The notes beneath the pieces were generated by a model. The model had not been told where the DNA came from. It searched no databases and saw only the letters and a list, made by a program, of their open reading frames with translations. From Bacteroidota bacterium (GTDB taxonomy: Bacteria; Bacteroidota; Bacteroidia; UKL13-3): 36,360 nt of DNA. Every line of letters begins with the position of its first letter. Position 1 is the stretch's first letter. A program made the translations under genes and the position numbers. This document shows positions 1 to 8,151 of this stretch, piece after piece. The stretch spans positions 1-36,360 of the forward strand of contig CANGVA010000021.1 in the NCBI GenBank assembly GCA_947457395.1, in the 5' to 3' direction.

Positions 1-1677
1 GTTATTGATTCGGTAACCAACCCAACAGTACCATTGGGAACGTTTAATTTTAATTTAGCCGGGTTATCTCATTCTACCAAATACTTCTATAGAGCTTATG
101 CAATAAATGGCGTGGGAACAGCATATAGTACGCAGGATAGTTTTACTACCCTGCCGATAATCTCAATACTACCATACACTGAAAACTTTGACGGTGCAAC
201 AACACTTTGGGTTGCTTCTGCTATCAACACCGCCACAAATGCATGGGTTAGGGGTACACCGGCCAAAACATTTATTAATGGCGCCTTCTCTCCTCCGAAT
301 GCTTTTGTTACAACGCTTACAGGTAATTATCTTGGGACTGAAGATTGTGTTGTATTATCTCCACAATTCGATTTTACTTCATTTAGCGCAGATCCGGTAC
401 TCCGTTTCCGTCATAAAATGGATGTTGATGCTGATATAGGATATGATGGGGGTGTAGTTGAAATTTCTATCAATGGCGGGGCATGGACAAGATTGAATTC
501 CGCTGTTGGAACAGGTACTAACTATAATACACCAACCAGCTTTTCATGGTATAATGATGCTAGCGCATTTTATACTTTAGGAGCAAATATGTTTAGTATG
601 ATTTCAACATCCTATTCAAGCAATACAAATGGTTGGATTGAGTCCGCAACTATTTTAACTGGTGCTGCCGGCCAATCTAATGTTAGAGTAAGATTTCGTT
701 TTGCTGCTGATGGAGTAACAGACGAAGGTTGGGCAATTGATAATGTTGAGGTAGTAAACATAGTTACTCCAACAACTCCTGCATCAAATGTAACTATTAC
801 TCCTGCCAATACTTCTGCTACTGTGAATTTTACATCAGGAAATGGCCAGGGAAGGTTGGTAGTTGCTCGCTTAACAACAACTACTGCTGTGGCTCCAACC
901 AATAATACCTTGTACACTGCAAATACTGCTTTTGGTAGTGGCTCAACTACAGGTACAGGAAACTTTGTGGTGTTTGTTGGAAACGGAACCAGCGTGAATG
1001 TTACCGGACTTACACAACTAACAGGTTATACCTTCGATGTTTATGAATACAATGGCAGATACATGCATAATGCATTTGCATCGGCAGCCACAAATGCAAC
1101 CACTACACTCCCTGTTCAGTTAATTGATTTTAAAGCCAAAGCTAACGAGTTAGATGTGGTGTTAAATTGGGTTACTGCAGCGGAGATCAATAATAAAGGT
1201 TTTGAAATTGAGCGCAGCACTAATGGAGATCGTTTTGAATTGATTGGATTTAGCAAAGGTGCAGGTAATACCAACTCAGTTGTTAATTACCAATACATTG
1301 ATGAAGATGCATTTAGTATGACCAATAGCTCAAACCTGTATTACAGATTACGTCAGGTTGATTTTGATGGAGCATTTGAATACAGCCCAACAGTATTGGT
1401 TAAAAAACATACAACTATTTTTGATGGCAATGTTTCCGCTCAGCCTGTTCCGTTTAACAGTAACCTGCAGATCAATGTAAATCTGAACGGACCATCTGCG
1501 CTACAAATTAGCTTAACCGATATTACAGGTAAGATAGTAAGGCAAATGAGTTATAGCGGTAAAGATGGAAGCAATCTCATTAACTTCAATGATTTGGCTA
1601 ACTTTAGCTCTGGAATCTATATGATTCGTGTAAGCGGTGCAGAGCAAACCCAAGTAATTAAGGTTATAAAAGAGTAA
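1..1677 (+). CDS. Partial secreted protein with T9SS C-terminal sorting domain (5' end outside window)
   Basis: The reading frame is open from base 1, so the gene starts upstream and only its last 558 codons are visible. The first visible residues look like the end of a fibronectin type III repeat (GLSHSTKYFYRAYAING). A jelly-roll/MAM-like module follows (from about PYTENFDG to DEGWAIDNVEV), then a second Fn3-like segment. Next comes the typical pre-sorting module (LPVQLIDFKAKANE, NNKGFEIERS, YYRLRQVDFDG). The last 70 or so residues match a type A T9SS C-terminal domain (ITGKIVRQ, SSGIYMIRV, KVIKE). Such domains direct export by the T9SS and are then removed by PorU, which this window encodes at 8253-12107. 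The protein is therefore inferred to be an extracellular or surface-attached adhesin-like or enzymatic cargo; its catalytic part, if any, lies upstream. A strong terminator follows. Confidence 0.88.
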   Translation, partial: VIDSVTNPTVPLGTFNFNLAGLSHSTKYFYRAYAINGVGTAYSTQDSFTTLPIISILPYTENFDGATTLWVASAINTATNAWVRGTPAKTFINGAFSPPNAFVTTLTGNYLGTEDCVVLSPQFDFTSFSADPVLRFRHKMDVDADIGYDGGVVEISINGGAWTRLNSAVGTGTNYNTPTSFSWYNDASAFYTLGANMFSMISTSYSSNTNGWIESATILTGAAGQSNVRVRFRFAADGVTDEGWAIDNVEVVNIVTPTTPASNVTITPANTSATVNFTSGNGQGRLVVARLTTTTAVAPTNNTLYTANTAFGSGSTTGTGNFVVFVGNGTSVNVTGLTQLTGYTFDVYEYNGRYMHNAFASAATNATTTLPVQLIDFKAKANELDVVLNWVTAAEINNKGFEIERSTNGDRFELIGFSKGAGNTNSVVNYQYIDEDAFSMTNSSNLYYRLRQVDFDGAFEYSPTVLVKKHTTIFDGNVSAQPVPFNSNLQINVNLNGPSALQISLTDITGKIVRQMSYSGKDGSNLINFNDLANFSSGIYMIRVSGAEQTQVIKVIKE

Positions 1678-1700
1678 TTGCTTAAGTAAACCATACCCTA

Positions 1701-1735
1701 AAAAGGCTGCCTTCATGAAGGCAGCCTTTTTTTTT
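1701..1735 (+). terminator. Intrinsic terminator after the T9SS cargo gene
   Basis: Bases 1701-1730 form a perfect inverted repeat (AAAAGGCTGCCTTC and its complement) followed by a run of T up to 1735. It lies 24 bases past the stop codon. The opposite strand also ends the stem in five T, so the hairpin may stop transcription from the converging tcdA as well. Confidence 0.93.
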
Positions 1736-1872
1736 GAAACAAATAGTAAAGAATAATATCTAAACTAACGGGTATTAACTGACTTACTCATTGAATCAAT
1801 GAAATGATTAACTAATTAGAAAGTTAGAGTAATGGTTGGGCTGTTGCGCAATTATTTTAGTGCAATTTCTTT

Positions 1873-2607
1873 TTATTTCTGCTCGAATAAATCCCTGATG
1901 GCTACCGATGCAACCGTACATCCAAATACCGCAGGCATATAGCTCATGGTACCGGGAGAAGAACGCTTATTAATGCCATTTACTGTTTTTATATTCATGA
2001 ATGGAGCAGGTTTTTCAGCTGAAAATACTGCTTTAACACCTCTTCTAATGCCAAACTTGTGGAGATATTTTCTGGTATATTTTGCAAGGTGGCAATTATA
2101 TGTATCTGCTATATCTGCTACTTTGACCATTGTTGGATCAACTTTTGAACCGGCACCCATAGAACTTACAATGGGTATTCTACGATCTAAACATGCCTTG
2201 ATAAAAAAAACTTTCGGAGATAAGGTATCGATGCAATCAAGTGCGTAGTCAAATTTGCCATTGTCGAGTACACTATGTGTTAAATCATCTCTGAAAAATT
2301 CGCTGATGATTTCTAATTCAATTTCCGGGTTTATATCGCGTATGCGCGCTGCGAGCACTTCTGATTTTAGTTTGCCATCCGTACTGATTAATGCCGGTAT
2401 CTGACGGTTACGATTCGTTTCCTCAACAACATCCGCATCAACTATGGTCATTTTGCCTACTCCTGCGCGTGCAATCATCTCGGCAGCAATGCCACCAACT
2501 CCGCCTAGGCCTACCACCAACACATTTTTATTAATCAGCTTAATTAATCTTTCTTCACCCAGCAGCAGCTGTGTGCGTCCCATCCACGACTGTATTTCTT
2601 TTTTCAT
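1873..2607 (-). CDS. tcdA: tRNA threonylcarbamoyladenosine dehydratase (TcdA/CsdL, ThiF/E1 superfamily)
   Basis: A 244-residue protein of the ThiF/MoeB/E1 family. The nucleotide-binding motif GLGGVGG is at residues 33-39, followed by the acidic strand end (IVDADVVEETNRNRQ), with the conserved R for ATP activation. The D-C-I-D segment (YALDCIDTLSPKV), the SSMGAGSK motif and the C-terminal SYMPAVFGCTVAS segment are typical of the YgdL/CsdL branch rather than ThiF or MoeB, and there is no CxxC zinc pair. TcdA dehydrates t6A at position 37 of ANN-decoding tRNAs to the cyclic ct6A form in an ATP-dependent reaction in the cytoplasm. The ATG overlaps the tatD stop codon (ATGA), so the two genes are translationally coupled. 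Confidence 0.9.
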   Translation of the reverse strand: MKKEIQSWMGRTQLLLGEERLIKLINKNVLVVGLGGVGGIAAEMIARAGVGKMTIVDADVVEETNRNRQIPALISTDGKLKSEVLAARIRDINPEIELEIISEFFRDDLTHSVLDNGKFDYALDCIDTLSPKVFFIKACLDRRIPIVSSMGAGSKVDPTMVKVADIADTYNCHLAKYTRKYLHKFGIRRGVKAVFSAEKPAPFMNIKTVNGINKRSSPGTMSYMPAVFGCTVASVAIRDLFEQK

Positions 2608-3275
2608 TGCCTGTGTTTTCCAAAAATTCTGTCAAAGTTATGAAAGACTTGTGCTTTTAATAGCGACATTTCTGTTTTCCTTATCTCAGCAGCTTTTTCA
2701 TATATATCCACTATGTGAAGGTGTGCTGCAGTATCTGTTTCAAGCATGAAAGCAGATGCCGGTATTTGTCTCAAAATATCATCACTTCTGTAATTAAAAA
2801 GATTGTTTCCAAATGAAAGAATACACCCCAAATCAATGAGTTTGCTTGCTTCAGTTTGGTTACCATTGAAATGATGAATGATATGGGGTACTCCGGTTCT
2901 TTTAATAAATGGCACAATATCCGTGTATGCTCTAACGACATGCCATATTACAGGTAAATTTTGTTCGGTTGCCACTTGTAGCTGAATATTAAGTACTTCA
3001 ATCTGTAATCCTAGGCTAGGTCCATTGATCCTATCAATACCTATTTCCCCTATTGCCCAGGTCATCGGTTGTATTAGCAATGAATTAAGCGTTGTATAAA
3101 TTAGTTCAGGTGCAAGTGTATGTGCATTCCATGGATGTAATCCTCTGGAAATGGGATACTTCAAAATTTTTAGCTGCCTAAGGTATGCATTTCTTACAAT
3201 AAATTCCTGCGCCACCCTACGTTTGTGATGCGTGTGAATGTTTATATAAGATTCAATAGTGGGATACATGGGCAT
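2604..3275 (-). CDS. TatD family metal-dependent hydrolase (probable DNase)
   Basis: A TIM-barrel amidohydrolase-type protein of about 223 residues. The HxH metal pair is at residues 14 and 16 (INIHTH), the bridging acid is in GEIGID, the further histidines are in WHVVRAYTD and HHFNGN, and the final aspartate is in ETDT. These match the TatD family, whose members are metal-dependent 3'-5' exonucleases linked to DNA repair and oxidative damage. It is a little shorter than the usual 255-265 residues. The frame extends to a TTG at 3305, but the ATG at 3275 (or a second at 3269) directly precedes the conserved start of the domain and is preferred. It overlaps tcdA by four bases. It is divergent from the serine-hydrolase gene, with a small inverted repeat between them. 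Confidence 0.85.
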   Translation of the reverse strand: MPMYPTIESYINIHTHHKRRVAQEFIVRNAYLRQLKILKYPISRGLHPWNAHTLAPELIYTTLNSLLIQPMTWAIGEIGIDRINGPSLGLQIEVLNIQLQVATEQNLPVIWHVVRAYTDIVPFIKRTGVPHIIHHFNGNQTEASKLIDLGCILSFGNNLFNYRSDDILRQIPASAFMLETDTAAHLHIVDIYEKAAEIRKTEMSLLKAQVFHNFDRIFGKHRQ

Positions 3276-3300
3276 AAAGTTATTATATTGTTGATAGTAA

Positions 3301-3317
3301 TACAATCAAGGATTGTA
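3301..3317. promoter_or_regulatory. Short inverted repeat between divergent tatD and serine-hydrolase genes
   Basis: TACAATC-AAG-GATTGTA is a 7-base inverted repeat with a 3-base centre. It sits in the 56-base gap between the ATG codons of two divergent genes, where an operator or overlapping promoters would be expected. A binding role is inferred from position and symmetry only. Confidence 0.3.
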
Positions 3318-3331
3318 AATTGCATATAGTT

Positions 3332-4447
3332 ATGAGAAAAGCATTGTTAATTTCGACCTCAATTTTAACCCTTGGACTTAGTTCTTGTTACCTGGGAAGG
3401 CAATTCATATATTTCAAACCGGATATCAATGATCATAAAATTTTCCCTAAGAGTTTATTGCACGGCAGTAATCACCCCTTAACATTTTACAAAGGTTCAA
3501 CAGGTAACAACAATATTCCTAAAAATGTTGTGATTAAGGGTCAATCAATGTCGTTTGAGGATTATCTGATGGTTAATAACACGGCAGCTTACCTTATTAT
3601 TAAAGAGGATACCATAATTTACGAAAAATATTTTATGGGCAAAGATACATCCAGTATTATGCCTTCTTTCTCAATAGCCAATTCATATTTATCAGCGCTA
3701 ATCGGTTGCGCCATTGCTGATGGCTATATCCAATCGGTTCATGAGCCAATTACCAATTATATTCCGGAGTTAAAATTAAATAAGTTTGATAGCATTACCA
3801 TTCATCATCTACTTCAAATGACTTCCGGCATAAAATTTAAAGAAAGCTATAATGATCCCTTTAGTGATTTGTCTAAGCTTTATTATGGTAATGATGCTAA
3901 GTTCTACATCACTGATTATTACAGAATGGAGAAGCCGGGAACCGCTTTCAGGTATAATAGTGGTAATGTGCAGCTTCTGGGCTGGGTTTTACAAAGGGCA
4001 TTAAGGGGAGAAAGCATATCGCACTACCTTGACAGGAGAATATGGTTTAGGCTAGATCCCCAGTATGACGGTTCTTGGAGTTTGGATAGAAATCAAGATG
4101 GCATAGAGAAAACTTTTTGCTGTATAAACGCAACAGCCAGAGATTTTGCAAAACTTGGTCGATTGTATCTCAATAAAGGTAAGTGGAAGGATAAACAAAT
4201 TATTCCTGCAGATTGGATTAAGGAGAGCATCACTCCAAGCACAAGTGAAGGAGCATCTGAAGCATTTAAATACCAGTGGTGGTTAAGAAATAAAAATGGG
4301 GAGCAAGCATTTATGGCTGTCGGCCACTTAGGTCAATATGTTTATGTTTATCCTTCAAAGAAACTCATTATTGTTAGGCTTGGTGATGATTATGGAAATG
4401 TGAATTGGCCACGCTTATTTTATGACTACGCCAATCATATGGATTAA
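3332..4447 (+). CDS. Serine hydrolase lipoprotein of the class C beta-lactamase fold, SxxK lysine replaced by Asn
   Basis: A 371-residue protein. The ATG at 3332 gives a lipoprotein signal (MRKALLISTSILTLGLSSC, lipid-carrying C19); the TTG at 3320 is an unlikely start. The body matches the beta-lactamase/D-alanyl-D-alanine carboxypeptidase/EstB superfamily as found in Bacteroidota: the nucleophile segment FSIANSYLSALIG, the second motif YNS in FRYNSGN, the family marker CCINATARDFAKLG, and GHLGQYVYVYP in the place of the KTG-like motif. In active relatives the nucleophile motif reads S-x-x-K. Here it is S114-I-A-N117 (AAT codon), so the usual general-base lysine is missing. The protein may be an inactive or altered enzyme, anchored in a membrane and facing the periplasm or outside. 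Its substrate is unknown. A terminator shared with gldJ follows. Confidence 0.8.
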   Translation: MRKALLISTSILTLGLSSCYLGRQFIYFKPDINDHKIFPKSLLHGSNHPLTFYKGSTGNNNIPKNVVIKGQSMSFEDYLMVNNTAAYLIIKEDTIIYEKYFMGKDTSSIMPSFSIANSYLSALIGCAIADGYIQSVHEPITNYIPELKLNKFDSITIHHLLQMTSGIKFKESYNDPFSDLSKLYYGNDAKFYITDYYRMEKPGTAFRYNSGNVQLLGWVLQRALRGESISHYLDRRIWFRLDPQYDGSWSLDRNQDGIEKTFCCINATARDFAKLGRLYLNKGKWKDKQIIPADWIKESITPSTSEGASEAFKYQWWLRNKNGEQAFMAVGHLGQYVYVYPSKKLIIVRLGDDYGNVNWPRLFYDYANHMD

Positions 4448-4482
4448 CTAACTTTACCAGCGCGATGTTTTATCTACCAAAT

Positions 4483-4514
4483 AAAAAAGCCTGCTTGTAG
4501 AAGCAGGCTTTTTT
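4483..4514. terminator. Bidirectional intrinsic terminator
   Basis: A perfect 14-base stem (AAAAAAGCCTGCTT and complement) closes over a GTAG loop, ending in T runs on both strands. It lies between the convergent serine-hydrolase gene and gldJ and can serve both. Confidence 0.93.
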
Positions 4515-4536
4515 ATTATTAACTAAATATTTGCTA

Positions 4537-5985
4537 TTAGTCTTGTTTTCTTGAGTCTCCCAATCGATCCATTACACATCGGAATCCAATTGTTGCGGTA
4601 GAAAGATCCTGATCAAGGTATCTTCTGTTGCCAGGATGCAACCAATAAGCCTTATCACTCCATGATCCTCCTTTGTATACCCTTGCAATATTGTTTACAA
4701 GAGAGCTTGCTGCATACTCATATTGTTGGTCAACATCTGTATATTTAAGTTCATCTTTAAATCCGATATTGTCGGCTTTCTGGAAATTTCTGCGCTGGCC
4801 GGGAGTAATCTTTGTCGGATCAACATCTTTATAAGGAATGCGGCCCATGCTGTCTTTTTCTGTAACCATACCATCGGCATCAGTAATTTTAGTTTTATAT
4901 ACGTTACCCCTGAAAGGGTTTAAGTCGTTCACGTCTTCCCAACTTAGCGGACGATATACATCCATCACCCATTCACTAACATTACCCGCCATGTGATACA
5001 ACCCAAAATCGTTAGGAAGGAATTCCTGACTTTTAACTGGTGCTGAATAGAAAAAAGCGTCATTTAGTTTTCCGGCTACACCTGCTGCATCACCTCTTCC
5101 ACGGGTATAGTTGGCATACATATTACCTCTGGTTTTTTCGTAGTCACTTCTGCGGAGTGTCAAACCATCCCAAGGATAAATCCGTTTGATATCAATGTTT
5201 TCATTGAAGTCTGGAGAGATGTATGAGTATGCGGCATATTCCCACTCAGCTTCAGTAGGTAGGCGGTATTCAGGCAACAGGATTCCATCTTCAATTCTGA
5301 TAGTTCTTGTTTTTCCATTAGGTGCATAATCCTTTAGTTCCTTTTTAACATCAGGAGTATAGAGACCTAATAAATATGCTTCTGTGTTAAAGTTATTATC
5401 GTCTACAGATTTTTCAACGGAAAGGTTGATTAACCCTTCTCTTACTAGGATCATTTCATTTACACGGTCTGTACGCCATTGGGCATATGCAGTGGCTTGA
5501 AGCCAGCTCACACCCACAACAGGATAGTCTCTGTATGCCGGATGGCGGAGATAATAAAGCACATGAGGTTCATTGTATGATAATTTATTTCTCCAAACAA
5601 GCGTGTCAGGTAGTGCTTTCTGGTGAATTATAGGGTTGCTAACATACACTCGATTTAACCAATACAAATACTCAAGATAATGAAAATTGGTAACCTCTGT
5701 TTCATCCATGTAGAAACTAGGCACGCTCACGCGTCTTTTTAAATTATTTCTTTCGTAGGTTACGTCTTGCTCATGAGAGCCTAATGTGATAGATCCTCCC
5801 TCTACAAAAACAAGGCCTGGACCTGTTTCCTGCTCTGTGAACTTGTGACGTTCAAAACCACCCCATTTAGGGTCGTTGTATTTCCAGCCGGTTGTGGCTG
5901 ATTTTTTATTTTTGTTGCAAGCTGTGCCGATTAAAATAATCTGCGCAAACAAAACAGCATAAATAAATCTTGAAGCGTGCTTCAT
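4537..5985 (-). CDS. gldJ: T9SS/gliding motility lipoprotein GldJ-like (FGE-sulfatase fold)
   Basis: A 482-residue lipoprotein. From the ATG at 5985 the signal peptide ends in GTAC with lipid-carrying C23. A longer reading from a TTG at 6015 is rejected because that TTG lies inside a TATATTTG promoter box. After the linker come GWKYNDPKWGGF, the QETGPGLVFVEGG start of the formylglycine-generating-enzyme (FGE) sulfatase fold, YMDETEVTN, RLPTEAEWEYAA, GNVSEWVMDVY, and the closing GGSWSDKAYW and IGFRCVMD. This pattern matches GldJ of Flavobacterium better than GldK. GldJ is an outer-membrane lipoprotein required for T9SS function and gliding. The active-site cysteines of true FGE enzymes are absent, so the role is structural. 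Adjacency to porU and porV supports the call, because gldJ-porU-porV is also adjacent in Flavobacterium johnsoniae. It is shorter than the F. johnsoniae protein. Confidence 0.85.
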   Translation of the reverse strand: MKHASRFIYAVLFAQIILIGTACNKNKKSATTGWKYNDPKWGGFERHKFTEQETGPGLVFVEGGSITLGSHEQDVTYERNNLKRRVSVPSFYMDETEVTNFHYLEYLYWLNRVYVSNPIIHQKALPDTLVWRNKLSYNEPHVLYYLRHPAYRDYPVVGVSWLQATAYAQWRTDRVNEMILVREGLINLSVEKSVDDNNFNTEAYLLGLYTPDVKKELKDYAPNGKTRTIRIEDGILLPEYRLPTEAEWEYAAYSYISPDFNENIDIKRIYPWDGLTLRRSDYEKTRGNMYANYTRGRGDAAGVAGKLNDAFFYSAPVKSQEFLPNDFGLYHMAGNVSEWVMDVYRPLSWEDVNDLNPFRGNVYKTKITDADGMVTEKDSMGRIPYKDVDPTKITPGQRRNFQKADNIGFKDELKYTDVDQQYEYAASSLVNNIARVYKGGSWSDKAYWLHPGNRRYLDQDLSTATIGFRCVMDRLGDSRKQD

Positions 5986-6012
5986 AAGGTTATATGATTG
6001 TCTTAAAGTTTT

Positions 6013-6020
6013 CAAATATA
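6013..6020 (-). promoter_or_regulatory. TATATTTG -7 box upstream of gldJ
   Basis: The minus strand reads TATATTTG, an exact match to the Bacteroidota consensus TAnnTTTG, 27 bases before the gldJ ATG. No clear TTG -33 element is seen. It suggests that gldJ has its own transcription start in addition to read-through from the porP/sprF genes. Confidence 0.5.
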
Positions 6021-6054
6021 ACGAAAAAAAAAGGAGAATATTCCTAAAATATTA

Positions 6055-7050
6055 TCAGAAGGTAGGGCAATTCAGGGCCCTGGTGGTTTTTCTAACAGTC
6101 TTTTTTCTGGAAATTTCAAATCCCAACGACACCTCATGCGAACCATAAGTGGCTGATCTAGAGTCGGATATTGTTGCATCAAAACTATAACCTACCCTAA
6201 ATTTTGGAAATTTGAGGCCAAGTAAAAATATGATTGCATCTGCATTATTTGTGGTTTGTCTGAACCACATCCCCGTTGTTAGTGCTTGTTTTTTGAAGTA
6301 TAAACCCAAGTTAAGTTGATTAAAATTACGTTGCTGCATGTATAAAATAGCAGGAGAGAGGGTGCTTCGAGCCGATTCGTTTCTTTGTCTGGTTAGGTAA
6401 ATATTTCCTCCTGCATGGAAGGTATAGCGCCTTGGTAACCTGAAGGCTTCATCACTTGCGTTGGGATTGTAAAACGATTGATTTGGTTCAGTAAGATTAT
6501 GAACTGCAACACCACCATATAGTTGATTGCTGTAGACCAACAATCCTGTACCAAAATTCATAAAACCAATTTGCTCTTGACCAACTCTTTCGTTAGTGGG
6601 TTTTACAAAACCATATCGGTCGTCTATTTGGTCTCCAAATTTAAATTTACTGAAATCATAAACCCGTTGGTGGTAATTGGCTTCAATACCAGCCCGCAAA
6701 GAAACATAACGGTTAAGTGCTACATGATATGAATAAACGCCACCAATCACAGTTGATGTTAAATTACCATCACCCGCAATGTCTGTTAATGCTATAATTC
6801 CAATGCCGCCATTAAGCTCAGCCATATTCATATCAAATGAAGCTATACCTGTGCGATAATTTTTATTGAGACCAACATACTGGCTGCGCGCACTCATTAC
6901 AAAACGTGCATTTGTTGCTGAACCTGCAAAAGCCGGATTTGTATAAATAGGGTTTGAATAAAACTGGGACAGTTGCGGGTCTTGACCAAACATCACAGTT
7001 GGTAATGATACACCAATTAGAATAGCCAAATTTTTTACCGCTAGCTTCAT
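6055..7050 (-). CDS. PorP/SprF family T9SS outer-membrane protein, copy 2
   Basis: A 331-residue protein with a signal peptide (MKLAVKNLAILIGVSLPTVMFG, then QDPQLSQFYSNP). The QDPQxSQ(F/Y)Y(S/A)NPxYTNPAFAGS opening is the signature of the PorP/SprF family. The rest is predicted outer-membrane beta-barrel, with repeated segments such as GGIGIIALTDIAGDG, LSPAILYMQQRNFNQLNLGLYF and LGLKFPKFRVGYSFDATISD, and the C-terminus LNCPTF. PorP/SprF proteins interact with PorK/PorN or anchor specific surface adhesins. This copy and its upstream neighbour share the opening, the barrel motifs and the closing R-(A/S)-x-(N/K)-C-P-(T/E)-F, so they are tandem paralogs. It may have its own promoter in the 28-base gap. 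Confidence 0.88.
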   Translation of the reverse strand: MKLAVKNLAILIGVSLPTVMFGQDPQLSQFYSNPIYTNPAFAGSATNARFVMSARSQYVGLNKNYRTGIASFDMNMAELNGGIGIIALTDIAGDGNLTSTVIGGVYSYHVALNRYVSLRAGIEANYHQRVYDFSKFKFGDQIDDRYGFVKPTNERVGQEQIGFMNFGTGLLVYSNQLYGGVAVHNLTEPNQSFYNPNASDEAFRLPRRYTFHAGGNIYLTRQRNESARSTLSPAILYMQQRNFNQLNLGLYFKKQALTTGMWFRQTTNNADAIIFLLGLKFPKFRVGYSFDATISDSRSATYGSHEVSLGFEISRKKTVRKTTRALNCPTF

Positions 7051-7060
7051 ATAAGCAATT

Positions 7061-7068
7061 CAAATGTA
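7061..7068 (-). promoter_or_regulatory. TACATTTG -7 box upstream of second porP/sprF gene
   Basis: The minus strand reads TACATTTG, an exact TAnnTTTG match 10 bases before the ATG at 7050, in the short gap between the two paralogs. It would allow independent expression of the second copy, with a very short leader. Confidence 0.45.
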
Positions 7069-7078
7069 GTATATTCTG

Positions 7079-8092
7079 TTAAAACTCCGGACATTTAATT
7101 GACCGTATCGATCTTTTAGGTGTTCGTTTGCGTAATTCGAAAGCAAGCGACACTTCATATGATTGTCTGGCACCTGGCCTTGCTTCGGAAACGGTAGCAT
7201 CGTAAGAGAACCCAATCCTTAATTTTGGCAGACGCAAGCCTAGCAAGATTATGATTGCATCCGAATTCACGGAATTTTGTCTGAAATAGCCGCCAATTAC
7301 ATACTGCCCCTTGCTCAAATAAAGCCCGGCATTAAGTTGATTAAACTGCTTTTGTTGCATGTAGAGGATATTTGGATACAGGTTTGTGGCACGTTTTTCA
7401 AATCGTGTTTTAATAATCGGAATCATTAATCCCAAATGGCCTGTATAGCGCATAGGTACTACGGATGGTGTATTGCTCTGATCATTGGTGCCACTGTAAA
7501 AATCAGGGCTTGGTTCGTTTAGGTTGTGCACGGCAAAACCACCATAGAAATAATTGGTGTAAGCAACCATACCTGCTGAAAAATTGGTATAGAAAACAGT
7601 AGGAGAAGTGGGTAATTCCTGTGTAAGGTTTACAAAACCTCGTTGCTTTACTATCTGATCGTAGAATTTAAGTTTACCAAACTCTATAGATTTCTGGAAG
7701 ATAGAAGCCTGAAGACCTGCCCTAATCGTAAGATAACGGTTAATTATAATTTGGTAGGAATAAGCTCCGCTAATACTCATCGTTCTCAGGGTTCCCTCGC
7801 CCGCTTCATCACCTGTAACCATAATGCCAATGCCTCCGTTTATAATATCATAGTGTTCATCGTATGATGCGGAAAATGTTCTGAATGTACCTGATATAGA
7901 AGGCCACTGACTTCTGTAGTTGATAACACCCCTCCCTACAGTTGAACTACCGGCAAATGCAGGATTGGTGTAAACAGGATTGGCATAATATTGCGAGAAC
8001 TGAGGATCCTGACCGCAGAGGTCAATAGCCAATACCAGTGCCGCAAGTATAAATACTAATTTATTAATACCTAAAGAGTACCCCTGTTTCAT
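7079..8092 (-). CDS. PorP/SprF family T9SS outer-membrane protein, copy 1
   Basis: A 337-residue protein with a signal peptide ending near DLCG and a mature start of QDPQFSQYYANPVYTNPAFA. It has the same predicted outer-membrane beta-barrel as the neighbour at 6055-7050: GGIGIMVTGDEAGEG, LYPNILYMQQKQFNQLNAGL, LGLRLPKLRIGFSYDATVSE, and C-terminus IKCPEF. The family includes PorP of Porphyromonas gingivalis and SprF of Flavobacterium johnsoniae. The assignment to the core PorP or to an accessory SprF role cannot be made from one locus. It is first in a minus-strand row (porP/sprF, porP/sprF, gldJ) and divergent from porU. Confidence 0.88.
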   Translation of the reverse strand: MKQGYSLGINKLVFILAALVLAIDLCGQDPQFSQYYANPVYTNPAFAGSSTVGRGVINYRSQWPSISGTFRTFSASYDEHYDIINGGIGIMVTGDEAGEGTLRTMSISGAYSYQIIINRYLTIRAGLQASIFQKSIEFGKLKFYDQIVKQRGFVNLTQELPTSPTVFYTNFSAGMVAYTNYFYGGFAVHNLNEPSPDFYSGTNDQSNTPSVVPMRYTGHLGLMIPIIKTRFEKRATNLYPNILYMQQKQFNQLNAGLYLSKGQYVIGGYFRQNSVNSDAIIILLGLRLPKLRIGFSYDATVSEARPGARQSYEVSLAFELRKRTPKRSIRSIKCPEF

Positions 8093-8106
8093 TTAATCAT
8101 TTACTC

Positions 8107-8151
8107 GGATAACGAATTATCCAGTTGTAAAGTTGCTTTTAAAACGTTTTC
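8107..8151. promoter_or_regulatory. Inverted repeats in the divergent porU / porP-sprF intergenic region
   Basis: The 160-base gap between the ATG codons at 8092 and 8253 holds GGATAA-CGAA-TTATCC at 8107-8122. It also holds the 10-base palindrome AAAACGTTTT at 8141-8150, flanked by GTTG and CAAC. These are candidate operator sites for joint control of both arms of the T9SS block. The function is inferred from position and symmetry alone, and AT-rich DNA produces such repeats by chance. Confidence 0.25.

Noticed and set aside
612-917. A 101-codon minus-strand open frame inside the first gene
   Set aside because: It lies wholly within a protein with clear domain structure on the plus strand and has no family features; it is a shadow frame.
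4537-5985. Active formylglycine-generating enzyme
   Set aside because: The cysteines of the active site are absent from the closing motif, and the context is T9SS rather than sulfatases.
5986-6015. TTG start for gldJ, adding ten residues
   Set aside because: The TTG is part of the exact TATATTTG promoter box, and the ATG at 5985 gives a standard lipoprotein signal.
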